Shown: positions 8,496 to 16,191 of the stretch, one piece after another
Position numbering within the stretch: the first letter of the stretch is position 1
How the letters are laid out: each line of letters starts with the position of its first letter
Assembly: GCA_002293505.1 (NCBI GenBank)
Contig: DBDI01000030.1
Span: forward strand, 73,221 to 137,220
Origin: Alistipes sp. UBA936
GTDB lineage: Bacteria > Bacteroidota > Bacteroidia > Bacteroidales > Rikenellaceae
Direction: 5' to 3'
DNA: 64,000 nt
The notes under the pieces: generated by a model
What the model was told of the DNA's origin: nothing
Databases searched by the model: none
The model's input: only the letters and a program-made list of their open reading frames with translations
Position numbers and translations under genes: made by a program

Positions 8496-8503
8496 CAAAC
8501 TTA
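8496..8503 (-). promoter_or_regulatory. -7 box (TAAGTTTG) of the oxidoreductase operon
   Basis: Minus-strand TAAGTTTG fits TAnnTTTG; the ATG at 8488 follows after only 7 nt, giving a leader of about 2-3 nt if transcription starts 4-5 nt after the box. No clear TTTG -33 element. It is back-to-back with the rlmD box at 8517-8524. Confidence 0.65.
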
Positions 8504-8516
8504 GCAAAATTTGCGC

Positions 8517-8524
8517 TATATTTG
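8517..8524 (+). promoter_or_regulatory. -7 box (TATATTTG) of the rlmD operon
   Basis: TATATTTG fits the Bacteroidota consensus, and the rlmD ATG (8529) follows after exactly 4 nt (CACT). Transcription from this box would start at or within one base of the ATG, so the mRNA would be leaderless or nearly so. Confidence 0.7.
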
Positions 8525-8528
8525 CACT

Positions 8529-9938
8529 ATGGGGAAGAGAAAAAAAGAGCATCCGGTGATCGAAGGACTGAAAATTACGGCGTTGGCGGCGGAAGGAAAA
8601 GCGATGGGACACAACGACGGAGTGGTGGTCTTTGTACCCGGGTGTGTGCCGGGAGATGTGGTCGATGTACAGGTGAGGGCGAAAAAGAGGAGGTTTATGG
8701 AGGCGTACGTGGTGAGGTGGGTGGAGAAGTCGGCGGTCAGGGTGGAACCTTTTTGTGAGCACTTCGGGGTGTGTGGAGGATGCAGCTGGCAAAACCTGCC
8801 GTATGAGGAGCAGCTACGCTTCAAGCAACAACAAGTGGTGGATCAGTTGACGAGAATCGGGCGGCTGGAACTACCGGAAGTGAAGCCGATTCTGGGGAGC
8901 GAACGAACGACCTTTTACAGGAACAAACTGGAGTATACATTTGCGCCGCGAAAGTGGCTGACCAAGGAAGAACTGGCCGCGGGGACGGAGTTTACGCCGG
9001 CCCTGGGGTTCCACATACCGGGAATGTTCGACAAGATACTCGACATCAGCCGATGCTGGCTCCAACCCGATCCGTCGAACGAAATAAGGCTCGAAGCGAA
9101 GCGATTCAGTGAGGAGAAGGGCTATACGTTCTATGACATTAGGGGACACCGAGGGCTGGTGAGGAATCTGGTCATCAGGACGACATCGACCGGAGAAGCA
9201 ATGGTGATAGTGGTATTCGGAGAGGAGGACACGGAGAAGATAGTGGCGATGATGGGACATCTGGTGAGCGCGTTCCCGGGAGTGAGTTCGTGGATGTATG
9301 TGGTGAACCAAAAGATGAACGACTCGCTGGGAGACCAAACACCGAGGCTATGGGAGGGACGAGATCACGTGTATGAAGCGATGGAGGGGCTGAGGTTCAA
9401 AATCGGGCCCAAGTCGTTTTATCAAACAAACTCCGAGCAGGCGTATGAACTGTATAAAGTGGTGCGGGAGATGGCGGGGTTGACGGGCGGCGAGGTGGTG
9501 TATGATTTGTATACGGGAACGGGAACGATAGCCAATTTCGTTGCGGGGAGAGCTCGACGGGTGGTCGGCATAGAGTATGTCGAAGAGGCGGTGGCGGACG
9601 CGCGGGAGAACTCGCGGCTGAATGGGGTGGAGAATACGGTGTTCTATGCGGGAGATATGAGAAAGGTGCTGACGGATCGCTTCATCGCGGAGAACGGCCG
9701 GCCGGATGTGGTGATACTCGATCCGCCCAGAGCGGGAGTCGACCCGCCGGTGGTGGAGGTGATATTGAGGGCAGTACCGGAAGTGATAGTCTATGTGAGT
9801 TGCAACCCCGCAACGCAAGCAAGAGACATTGCGCTGATGGCGGGAGAGTACCAGGTGGCCGAAGTGCAACCGGTGGATATGTTCCCGCACACGCATCACG
9901 TGGAAAATGTTGTCAAACTAATAAGAAGGAAGGTATGA
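8529..9938 (+). CDS. rlmD: 23S rRNA (uracil-5-)-methyltransferase, RlmD/TrmA family
   Basis: 469 residues from ATG at 8529, which sits 4 nt after the promoter box; the ATG-like codons upstream lie inside the promoter. An N-terminal TRAM domain (ALAAEGKAMGHNDGVVVFVPG) is followed by the iron-sulfur cysteines (CEHFGVCGGCSW plus SRCWLQ), then the SAM fold (VVYDLYTGTGTIANF), the DPPRAGVDPP motif and VYVSCNPATQARD with the catalytic Cys. The family makes m5U in 23S rRNA or tRNA; the Fe-S cluster favours the rRNA enzyme. It leads a five-gene plus-strand operon. Confidence 0.9.
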   Translation: MGKRKKEHPVIEGLKITALAAEGKAMGHNDGVVVFVPGCVPGDVVDVQVRAKKRRFMEAYVVRWVEKSAVRVEPFCEHFGVCGGCSWQNLPYEEQLRFKQQQVVDQLTRIGRLELPEVKPILGSERTTFYRNKLEYTFAPRKWLTKEELAAGTEFTPALGFHIPGMFDKILDISRCWLQPDPSNEIRLEAKRFSEEKGYTFYDIRGHRGLVRNLVIRTTSTGEAMVIVVFGEEDTEKIVAMMGHLVSAFPGVSSWMYVVNQKMNDSLGDQTPRLWEGRDHVYEAMEGLRFKIGPKSFYQTNSEQAYELYKVVREMAGLTGGEVVYDLYTGTGTIANFVAGRARRVVGIEYVEEAVADARENSRLNGVENTVFYAGDMRKVLTDRFIAENGRPDVVILDPPRAGVDPPVVEVILRAVPEVIVYVSCNPATQARDIALMAGEYQVAEVQPVDMFPHTHHVENVVKLIRRKV

Positions 9939-10630
9939 AAAAGTTGATTATGGCAGCGGTGGCCCTGATGGTCGTCGGAGCAGCAAGCGCCCAAAAAGAA
10001 CCGCAGTATGAAAACGCAATTCAGGTGAACGGAAAGGCCGAAAAGAAAGTCACCCCGGATGAGATCTATGTGGCCATCACGATCAAGGACGGCGACACCA
10101 AAGGACAGACGGTGAACCAACTGGAGTCGAGGATGAAGAGCGAATTGGGAGCGATGGGGATTCAGGTGGCGGATGTGCTGAAAGTGGTCAACCAAAACTT
10201 CGCCCCAAGAAAGAAAGGTGCGGCCGATGCGAGGAGGAGCTATGAGCTGAAGGTGGCAGATGTGTGGACGCTGGGAAGTGTGTTCGAAATGCTGGGAGAG
10301 ATGGGGGTGAGAGATGCGAAGGTGACAAAGGTGGGACACTCCAAGATGGACGAATACAGGCGCGAAGTGAGGGTCGAAGCGGTGAAGGATGCGATCGAAA
10401 CAGCAAAAGTGATTGCCCAAGCAGCAGGCCAAAGCATAGGCCCGGCGGTGTGGATATACGACAACGGATACTACGAAAGCTCGCCGATGCCGATGGTGAG
10501 GTATGCGAAGGCGGCGACGATGGATATCGCAGCAGGAGTCTATGAAGAGGGAACAGCAGAGCAGGGAATAGATATGCAGGAGATCACGCTAACCTATAAC
10601 ATCTCGGCAAAGTTTGTACTTAACCACTAA
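9935..10630 (+). CDS. Secreted SIMPL domain protein
   Basis: 231 residues with a signal peptide (MKKLIMAAVALMVVGAASAQ). The mature part begins with the SIMPL/DUF541 pattern IQVNGKAEKKVTPDEIYVAITI, continues with the long helical middle and KVGHSKMDEYRREVRVEAVKDAIETAKVIA, and ends with the EITLTYNISAKF strand typical of the family. SIMPL proteins are periplasmic, of uncertain function, linked to oxidative stress resistance in some bacteria. ATGA overlap with rlmD; the 3' end overlaps the mnmD start by 17 bp. Confidence 0.85.
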   Translation: MKKLIMAAVALMVVGAASAQKEPQYENAIQVNGKAEKKVTPDEIYVAITIKDGDTKGQTVNQLESRMKSELGAMGIQVADVLKVVNQNFAPRKKGAADARRSYELKVADVWTLGSVFEMLGEMGVRDAKVTKVGHSKMDEYRREVRVEAVKDAIETAKVIAQAAGQSIGPAVWIYDNGYYESSPMPMVRYAKAATMDIAAGVYEEGTAEQGIDMQEITLTYNISAKFVLNH

Positions 10631-11351
10631 CGACGGATCGAGGACGGTCGCCTCGAAGCTCTATGTGGGAGAAGACGGGCGGGGGGAGACCTATCACTCG
10701 TTAAGGGGAGCGCGCGGAGAGGCAAAGCACGTGTTTGTCGAGACGGGCTTCGGGGCGGTGGGGGAGGCTGGGGTGGTTGGGGCGGTTTGTGGGGAAGGGA
10801 CGATTCGGGTGCTCGAAATGGGTTTCGGGACGGGGCTGAATGCGTGGCTGACCCTGGAGGAGGCCGAGGCCTTGGGGCGGAGTGTGGAGTATGTGGCAGT
10901 GGAGAAGCATCCGGTGGCGTTGGAAGTCGTGGCAGGCTTGGGCTACACGGACGATCCGCGGTTCGAACGAATGCACGCTGCGCCGTGGGGAGAATGGATG
11001 GAGGTGGAGGGCGCAGAGAAAGCAGGAGTGGGGCAGGGGTTCAGGCTGCTGAAGCTCGCGGGGGATGTGGCGCAGGTGGTGCTTGGGGCCGACGGGACGG
11101 GCGGGACGGGCGGCGAAGGGAAGGGTTTCGATGTGGTCTATTGGGACGCATTTGCGCCGGATACACAACCGGAACTATGGACAGAGGAGATATTCAGGAG
11201 AGTGGCGGAGGCGATGACGGAAGGAGGAGTGCTGGTGACCTACTCGGCAAAGGGCTCGGTGAGGCGGGCGCTGGCGGCAGCAGGGTTCCGAGTTGAGCGG
11301 CTACCGGGGGCTCTCGGAAAAAGGCATATGACAAAAGCAACCAAGATATGA
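10614..11351 (+). CDS. mnmD: tRNA wobble methyltransferase MnmD
   Basis: 245 residues. The only reasonable start is TTG at 10614, inside the previous gene: no in-frame ATG occurs before the SAM motif, and residues 3-30 (LTTNDGSRTVASK ... TYHSLRGARGEAKHVF) match the conserved N-terminus. RVLEMGFGTGLNAWLT is the SAM site, EYVAVEKHP the acidic strand, VVYWDAFAPDTQPELW the catalytic region, and LVTYSAKGSVRRAL the C-terminal signature. MnmD methylates nm5U34 to mnm5U34 in tRNA. A Gly/Thr-rich insert (GADGTGGTGGEGKG) is unusual. The MnmC oxidase domain is absent, as expected for stand-alone MnmD. Confidence 0.9.
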   Translation: MYLTTNDGSRTVASKLYVGEDGRGETYHSLRGARGEAKHVFVETGFGAVGEAGVVGAVCGEGTIRVLEMGFGTGLNAWLTLEEAEALGRSVEYVAVEKHPVALEVVAGLGYTDDPRFERMHAAPWGEWMEVEGAEKAGVGQGFRLLKLAGDVAQVVLGADGTGGTGGEGKGFDVVYWDAFAPDTQPELWTEEIFRRVAEAMTEGGVLVTYSAKGSVRRALAAAGFRVERLPGALGKRHMTKATKI

Positions 11352-11797
11352 AACATACTTTCGACTACGAGAAATTCGCGAGCCACGACGAGATGACGGC
11401 CGCGGACAGGGAACTGTGTCAGGCAGCGCGAGAAGCGTGCGGGCAGGCCTGGGCGCCATACTCGGGATTCAGGGTTGGAGCGGCGGCGCGGCTGAAAAGC
11501 GGACGAGTGATGACGGGCTCAAATCAGGAGAGCGAGGTCTATCCCTCGGGGATGTGTGCGGAGAGGGTACTACTGTATCACTGGCAGGGGCGACACGCCG
11601 ACGACCCCATCGAAGCGTTTGCAATAGCATCGGTACCGGGCGAGAGGGAGTGCTATCCGTGTGGTGCGTGCAGGCAGGTGATGCTCGACAGCGAGCGGCG
11701 CCAAGGGTCGCCGATGAGGGTGATTATGTGCAGCCAGGAAAGCGCAACGGCAGTGAAGAGCGCAGCAGAGTTATTACCATTTCAATTTGAACTATGA
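11348..11797 (+). CDS. cdd: Cytidine deaminase
   Basis: 149 residues. YSGFRVGAA binds the nucleoside, SGMCAERVLLY carries the zinc Cys and catalytic Glu (CAE), and YPCGACRQVM gives the two other zinc cysteines (PCGxCRQ). This is the homotetrameric-type cytidine/deoxycytidine deaminase of pyrimidine salvage, at normal length though with a longer N-terminus. ATGA overlaps with mnmD and the downstream pseudouridine synthase. Confidence 0.93.
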   Translation: MKHTFDYEKFASHDEMTAADRELCQAAREACGQAWAPYSGFRVGAAARLKSGRVMTGSNQESEVYPSGMCAERVLLYHWQGRHADDPIEAFAIASVPGERECYPCGACRQVMLDSERRQGSPMRVIMCSQESATAVKSAAELLPFQFEL

Positions 11798-12507
11798 CGA
11801 ATTTCGGAGCAAAAGACATACTGTACGAAGACAACCATCTGATGGTGGTGAACAAACCAACGGGAGCACTCGTGCAAGCAGACGCCGAGGGAGAAACAGG
11901 GCTGGAGGATGCGATCAAAGCTTTTATCAGGCGGAGAGACGGGAAGCCGGGAGATGTCTTTCTGGGAGTGGTGCACAGGATAGACCGACCGGTGAGCGGA
12001 GCGGTGTTGTTCGCAAAGACGAGCAAGGCGCTGGTGAGGCTGAATGAGATGATACGAAGGGGAGAGATCGACAAGCGGTACTGGGTGGTGACCGAAGCCT
12101 TACTACCGGAGGATGAGGGAGTGCTGGTGCACCACATAGTGAGGGACGGGAAGAGCAATCGCTCGAGGGCGCACGTCGCACCGGTGAAGGAGAGCAAGGA
12201 GGCGAGGCTGGAGTACAGGATGGTCGCCGGAAGCAAGAACTACTATTTGTATGAGGTGCGGCTACTGACGGGGAGGCATCATCAGATCAGGGCCCAATTC
12301 TCGAAGGAGGGAGCGCCAATAAAGGGAGACCTGAAGTACGGAGCCAAGCGCTCGAATCCGGATGGAGGAATATCGCTACACTCGCGGTGCGTGAGGCTGG
12401 TGCATCCGGTACGGAAAGAGTCGCTGGAGGTAGTGGCCCCCGTCCCGGCGGACGATAATCTGTGGAAGTTCTTTGAGGAGGCGTCAACGAATTCCGCGGG
12501 CATTTAG
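11794..12507 (+). CDS. RluA family pseudouridine synthase
   Basis: 237 residues. HRIDRPVSGAVLFAKT contains the catalytic Asp of motif II (HRxDxxxSG); ILYEDNHLMVVNKPTG is motif I and YYLYEVRLLTGRHHQIRAQF motif III. There is no S4 domain, and the length fits the short RluA/RluC-like group acting on rRNA or tRNA. Which uridine it modifies cannot be told. The last 24 bp are antisense to the 3' end of mltG. Confidence 0.9.
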   Translation: MTNFGAKDILYEDNHLMVVNKPTGALVQADAEGETGLEDAIKAFIRRRDGKPGDVFLGVVHRIDRPVSGAVLFAKTSKALVRLNEMIRRGEIDKRYWVVTEALLPEDEGVLVHHIVRDGKSNRSRAHVAPVKESKEARLEYRMVAGSKNYYLYEVRLLTGRHHQIRAQFSKEGAPIKGDLKYGAKRSNPDGGISLHSRCVRLVHPVRKESLEVVAPVPADDNLWKFFEEASTNSAGI

Positions 12508-13506
12508 GGCGGCGGCCCAACGGCGAGCGTTCACGAGGTGCTGGGCATAGGTGGCGGCGAAGTCGTGGTAACCGGAGAAGTCGGGACGTGCACAGAAGTA
12601 CAGGTAATTACTCTCGCGGTAATCCAGCACGGCGTCGATCGCAGCAATCGAGGGCATAGTGATAGGTGTGGGCGGAAGGCCCTTATTGACGTAAGTGTTA
12701 TAGGGCGAGGGGGTGCGAAGGTGGCGGTTGAGGATGCGGCGAAGAGCGAAGTCGCCCATAGCGTACTTGACCGTCGGGTCGGCCTGAAGAGGCATCCCGG
12801 AGCGAAGGCGATTGATGTATACCCCGGCCATTGTGGGCATCTCGTCGGTCTTATTGGTCTCCTCGACAAGGATCGCCGCGAGGCTTGAAACCTGCATTTG
12901 GGTCAAGCGAGTGCGAGGCAGTTTTGCGAGGCGGGCCGGAGTCCAAAAGCGGTCGTACTCGCGTTTCATACGGGCGATGAACTCCTCCGGAGTGGCAGTC
13001 CACCACATCTCGTATGTATTGGGAATGAAGATCGAAAACAACTGCAACTCGCTGTCGAAGCCATATTCGCGCAGGATCGCGGGATCGCGCATAGCCGCGT
13101 GGAGCGACGCGGAGTCGGCCTCCAACTGGCGGGCGACGCGGGAAGCGAGGATACCGGGCAAGCGAGAAGTGCGAACAACGACGTCGACGGGAGTCTGCTC
13201 GCCGAGGTTCAACATACGGGCAACCTGGACGAAAGTCTGGCCCTTACGAAGGGTGTAATGGCCCGGTTTGACGTCCACATCGAGGCCAATACGGCGGGCG
13301 TAATGCTCGAAAGGGAGCAGAAAACGCATACGAGGCCCGGAGCGAAGAGAGTCGAGAAGGGCGGGAAAGCTGGTCTGGCGAGGAATGTACAACGACCCCT
13401 CGGCAACGACGGCCCCGGAGCGAACGATGCACAGTGCGGTCACAGCCCCGGCAGCCCCCAACCCCAGAACCAAGATCAAAACCCAGATGACGACAGATTT
13501 TTTCAT
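12484..13506 (-). CDS. mltG: Endolytic murein transglycosylase MltG (YceG family)
   Basis: 340 residues. One N-terminal membrane anchor (VVIWVLILVLGLGAAGAVTAL), a LysM-like subdomain (PGHYTLRKGQTFVQVARMLNLGE), then the YceG catalytic domain with MAGVYINRLRSGMPLQADPTVKYAMG and LPPTPITMPSIAAIDAVL. MltG cleaves nascent glycan strands near the membrane and sets chain length. The segment aligning with the family's SIVEKET reads AILVEET: the second Glu is kept but the first family Glu position appears as Val. A TAnnTTTG box lies 10 nt before the ATG. Confidence 0.9.
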   Translation of the reverse strand: MKKSVVIWVLILVLGLGAAGAVTALCIVRSGAVVAEGSLYIPRQTSFPALLDSLRSGPRMRFLLPFEHYARRIGLDVDVKPGHYTLRKGQTFVQVARMLNLGEQTPVDVVVRTSRLPGILASRVARQLEADSASLHAAMRDPAILREYGFDSELQLFSIFIPNTYEMWWTATPEEFIARMKREYDRFWTPARLAKLPRTRLTQMQVSSLAAILVEETNKTDEMPTMAGVYINRLRSGMPLQADPTVKYAMGDFALRRILNRHLRTPSPYNTYVNKGLPPTPITMPSIAAIDAVLDYRESNYLYFCARPDFSGYHDFAATYAQHLVNARRWAAALNARGIR

Positions 13507-13516
13507 ACCCGAAGCG

Positions 13517-13524
13517 CAAAGGTA
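13517..13524 (-). promoter_or_regulatory. -7 box (TACCTTTG) of mltG
   Basis: Minus-strand TACCTTTG, 10 nt before the mltG ATG at 13506; divergent from the ffs box at 13538-13545. Confidence 0.65.
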
Positions 13525-13537
13525 CGCAAAATTTTTG

Positions 13538-13545
13538 TACTTTTG
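13538..13545 (+). promoter_or_regulatory. -7 box (TACTTTTG) of the SRP RNA gene
   Basis: TACTTTTG ends 4-5 nt before the first bases of the SRP RNA stem, the spacing expected from box to transcription start. Confidence 0.7.
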
Positions 13546-13548
13546 TCC

Positions 13549-13659
13549 CCCGAGGACAAGTCTTACACGACCAGCTCCCCGCTAATCCCCCAGGTTCGGA
13601 AGAAAGCAAGGGCGTGAGGGTTGTAGCGGTGCGATGTGAGGAGCTTGTCCTCTTTTTTT
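13549..13659 (+). ncRNA. ffs: Signal recognition particle RNA, small bacterial type (4.5S-like)
   Basis: About 105 nt between mltG and xerD. The apical part contains the near-invariant SRP S-domain sequence AGGTTCGGAAGAAAGCAAGG (13592-13611), with the GGAA tetraloop and the asymmetric loop that binds Ffh. Below it CCGCTA/TAGCGG and CCC/GGG pairs stack into one rod, and GAGGACAAG (13552-13560) pairs perfectly with CTTGTCCTC (13644-13652) to close it. Seven T residues follow (13653-13659), so the closing stem probably also serves as terminator. With Ffh and FtsY it targets nascent membrane proteins. The 3' T-run overlaps the xerD stop codon by two bases. Confidence 0.92.
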
Positions 13660-14566
13660 ATGCCTTGCGGGAGAGCGGATGGTGGCGGTCGACCGTGCGG
13701 CGAAGGTGGGAAGTGTCGAGGTGGGTGTAGATCTCGGTGGTGAGGATACTCTCGTGGCCAAGCAACTCCTGGACCTGACGAATACTGGCGCCACCCTCGA
13801 GGAGGTGGGTCGCGAAACTATGGCGAAGGGTGTGAGGCGATACGCTTTTGGAGATGCCGGCGGCGGCAGTGGCCTCCTTAAGGATCGTGAAGACCATCAC
13901 GCGGGTGAGGCCGTTACCGCGAACATTCAAAAACAGTGTGTCGGAACCCCCGCCGCGAGGATCGCGAACGGAAAGGTAACGCTCGATCAGGGTGCGGGCG
14001 GAAGGGCTCAAGGGAACGAGCCGCTGGCGGTCGCCCTTACCGGTGACGCGCAAGAATCCCTCGTCGAAGAAAACATCCCCAAAGCGCAAACCAACCAACT
14101 CCGAAACCCGAAGACCACAACTGTAAAGAGTCTCTATCATAGCGGCGTTACGGATGCCGAGAGGAGAAGAAGTGTCGAAGGTGGCGAGGATGGAGTCGAT
14201 CTCGGCAGTGGAGAGAACCTCGGGAAGGCGGCGGGCAAGCTTCGGGCCGTCGATCAGTTCGGCAGGAGAAGTCTTGATAGATTCCTCCATCAGAAGGAAG
14301 TTGAAAAAACTTTTCACACCGCTGAGGATGCGAGCCTGGGTGGGACCGCTGACCCCAAGGTCGAACAACGAAGCCAGAAAAGCCTCCACCATAGCAGGAG
14401 TGACCCAACGAGGAGCTACGCCGAATGTCGACGATACGAACTCGGCGAACTGGCCCACGTCGCGAAGGTAACTCTCGACGGTGTTGGCCGCGAGGCGCTT
14501 TTCGAGGCGGATGTAGGTGCGGTAGCGGCGGGAAGTTTCATCCCAACGTTTGGAGGGGTCGCTCAT
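13658..14566 (-). CDS. xerD: Tyrosine recombinase XerD
   Basis: 302 residues. An N-terminal SAM-like core-binding domain (LAANTVESYLRDVGQFAEF) and a C-terminal catalytic domain with the full set: Arg in SCGLRVSELVGL, Lys in VTGKGDRQR, HTLRHSFATHLLEGG (His and Arg), LGHESILTTEIYTH (His and nucleophile Tyr). Length and motifs fit the housekeeping XerC/XerD that resolves chromosome dimers at dif; no adjacent phage or integron genes suggest otherwise. The ATG lies 4 nt from a promoter box that forms half of a 20-bp palindrome shared with nadB. Confidence 0.9.
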   Translation of the reverse strand: MSDPSKRWDETSRRYRTYIRLEKRLAANTVESYLRDVGQFAEFVSSTFGVAPRWVTPAMVEAFLASLFDLGVSGPTQARILSGVKSFFNFLLMEESIKTSPAELIDGPKLARRLPEVLSTAEIDSILATFDTSSPLGIRNAAMIETLYSCGLRVSELVGLRFGDVFFDEGFLRVTGKGDRQRLVPLSPSARTLIERYLSVRDPRGGGSDTLFLNVRGNGLTRVMVFTILKEATAAAGISKSVSPHTLRHSFATHLLEGGASIRQVQELLGHESILTTEIYTHLDTSHLRRTVDRHHPLSRKA

Positions 14567-14569
14567 TCG

Positions 14570-14589
14570 GCAAAATTAATTAATTTTGC
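14570..14589. promoter_or_regulatory. Palindromic bidirectional promoter between xerD and nadB
   Basis: GCAAAATTAATTAATTTTGC is a perfect 20-bp palindrome. Each arm contains one TAATTTTG box: plus strand 14581-14588, minus strand 14571-14578. The nadB ATG (14593) and the xerD ATG (14566) each follow their box after exactly 4 nt, so the intergenic region is only 26 bp and fully symmetric. No -33 TTTG is found at normal spacing on either side. It could equally be an operator for a dimeric regulator. Confidence 0.75.
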
Positions 14590-14592
14590 GAT

Positions 14593-16149
14593 ATGGTAAG
14601 CACGGATTTTTTGGTGATAGGCAGCGGAGCAGCAGGGCTGAGCTTCGCACTAAAGGCGGCCGAGAAAGGGCGAGTGACCATCGTGACCAAGAGCGCGGTG
14701 GCAGAAAGCAACACGAGGTTCGCACAGGGAGGAATAAGCTCGGTGACGGACGAAAGCGACTCGTTCGAGAGGCACATTGCGGACACGATGGCGGCCGGAG
14801 CAGGAAAGAACGATCCCGAAGCAGTGGAAATGGTGGTGAGGCGGGCGCCGGAGCTGATAGCCGATCTGGTGAAGTGGGGAACCCAATTCGACAAGAAGCC
14901 AGACGGAAGCTATGAGCTTGCGCGAGAAGGAGGCCACACGGAGCACAGGATACTACATCACAAAGACCTGACGGGAGCCGAGATAGAACGGGCCTTGGTG
15001 GAGCAGGCGAGAAGGCATCCCAATATCGAGATATATGAGAACCATTTCGCGGTCGACCTGCTGACCCAACACCACCTAGGAGAGATTGTGACCAAGCACA
15101 GCCGAAAGATCGTCTGCTTCGGGGCGTATGTGCTGGATCTGAGGACGGGAGAGATCGAAACCTTCAGGGCGAAGTTCACGGTCGTGGCGACGGGAGGAGT
15201 GGGAAATGTCTACAACACGACAACGAATCCGGCAGTGGCGACGGGCGACGGCATAGCGATGGTTCACAGGGCCAAGGGGCTGACGCAGGATATGGAGTTC
15301 ATACAATTCCACCCGACGTCGTTCTACGACCCGGGAGAGAGGCCATCGTTCCTGATCTCGGAAGCGATGAGGGGATTCGGAGCGGTGCTGAGGCTGCCGG
15401 ACGGAGAGGAGTTTATGAAGCGCTATCATCCGATGGGTTCGCTGGCGCCGAGGGATATTGTCGCGAGAAGCATCGACCACGAAATGAAGATCAGAGGAGA
15501 TGAATTTGTATATCTGGACGTAACGGCGAGAGCGCCGCAGGAGATCAAAGACCATTTTCCGAATATCTACGAAAAGTGTCTTTCGAGAGGAATAGACATC
15601 ACGAAGCAATGGATACCAGTCGTACCGGCAGCACACTACTGCACGGGAGGGATCAAGGTCAATCTGGATGGCGAAAGCTCAATAAATCGTTTGTATGCTC
15701 TGGGAGAGTGTTCCTGCACCGGACTGCACGGAGCAAACCGCTTAGCAAGCAACTCGCTCATAGAAGCGATAGTCTATGCCGATCAAGCAGCGAGGCACGC
15801 AGGAGAAAGGCTGGGAAGGGTCGAGCTACAAGAGGGAATACCCGACTGGAACGACGACGGAACAGCAGCCCCGGAAGAGATGGTACTAATAACCCAAAAC
15901 GCCAAAGAAACCCAACAGATTATGAGCAACTATGTGGGGATCGTACGATCGAACCTGCGGCTGGAGAGGGCGATGAGGCGGCTACAGATAATCTGGCAGG
16001 AGACCGAAGAACTCTACGCCAAGACAACGCCGTCGAAGCCACTGTGCGAGCTGAGGAATATGATCACCGTGGGATACCTTATAATAAAGCAAGCGAGGGC
16101 GAGGCACGAGAGTGTCGGGTTACATTATTCCACAGACTATCCGGTGTAA
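14593..16149 (+). CDS. nadB: L-aspartate oxidase NadB
   Basis: 518 residues. FAD-dependent first step of de novo NAD synthesis (aspartate to iminoaspartate). FAD site DFLVIGSGAAGLSFALKAAEKG; substrate loop RFAQGGISSV; HTEHRILHHKDLTG; QFHPTSFYDPG; HYCTGGIKVNLDGESSI; ECSCTGLHGANRLASNSLIEA, which is diagnostic for NadB over succinate dehydrogenase. A C-terminal helical bundle is present (RSNLRLERAMRRLQIIW). NadA and NadC are not in the window. Monocistronic, probably leaderless. Confidence 0.95.
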   Translation: MVSTDFLVIGSGAAGLSFALKAAEKGRVTIVTKSAVAESNTRFAQGGISSVTDESDSFERHIADTMAAGAGKNDPEAVEMVVRRAPELIADLVKWGTQFDKKPDGSYELAREGGHTEHRILHHKDLTGAEIERALVEQARRHPNIEIYENHFAVDLLTQHHLGEIVTKHSRKIVCFGAYVLDLRTGEIETFRAKFTVVATGGVGNVYNTTTNPAVATGDGIAMVHRAKGLTQDMEFIQFHPTSFYDPGERPSFLISEAMRGFGAVLRLPDGEEFMKRYHPMGSLAPRDIVARSIDHEMKIRGDEFVYLDVTARAPQEIKDHFPNIYEKCLSRGIDITKQWIPVVPAAHYCTGGIKVNLDGESSINRLYALGECSCTGLHGANRLASNSLIEAIVYADQAARHAGERLGRVELQEGIPDWNDDGTAAPEEMVLITQNAKETQQIMSNYVGIVRSNLRLERAMRRLQIIWQETEELYAKTTPSKPLCELRNMITVGYLIIKQARARHESVGLHYSTDYPV

Positions 16150-16191
16150 CGCTACCCATCCCGCTTGGGTTTTCAGTCCCCCCCCGGCCCC
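16150..16191. other. 42-bp convergent intergenic spacer, no clear terminator
   Basis: Contains ACCC...GGGTTTTC, only a 4-bp stem, then a run of eight C and GGCCCC. I see no convincing bidirectional terminator. The C-rich part resembles the G-rich segment noted in the lipoprotein and comEC genes. Confidence 0.3.

Noticed and set aside
13658..14566. Phage or integrative-element integrase
   Set aside because: The tyrosine recombinase has XerD length and motifs and lies among housekeeping genes (mltG, ffs, nadB); no attachment-site duplication or mobile genes nearby. The tRNA-Arg gene likewise shows no adjacent integrase or repeated 3' end.
16152..16172. Rho-independent terminator between nadB and the lipoprotein gene
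   Set aside because: The only stem is 4 bp and the T-run is four bases; too weak to call.
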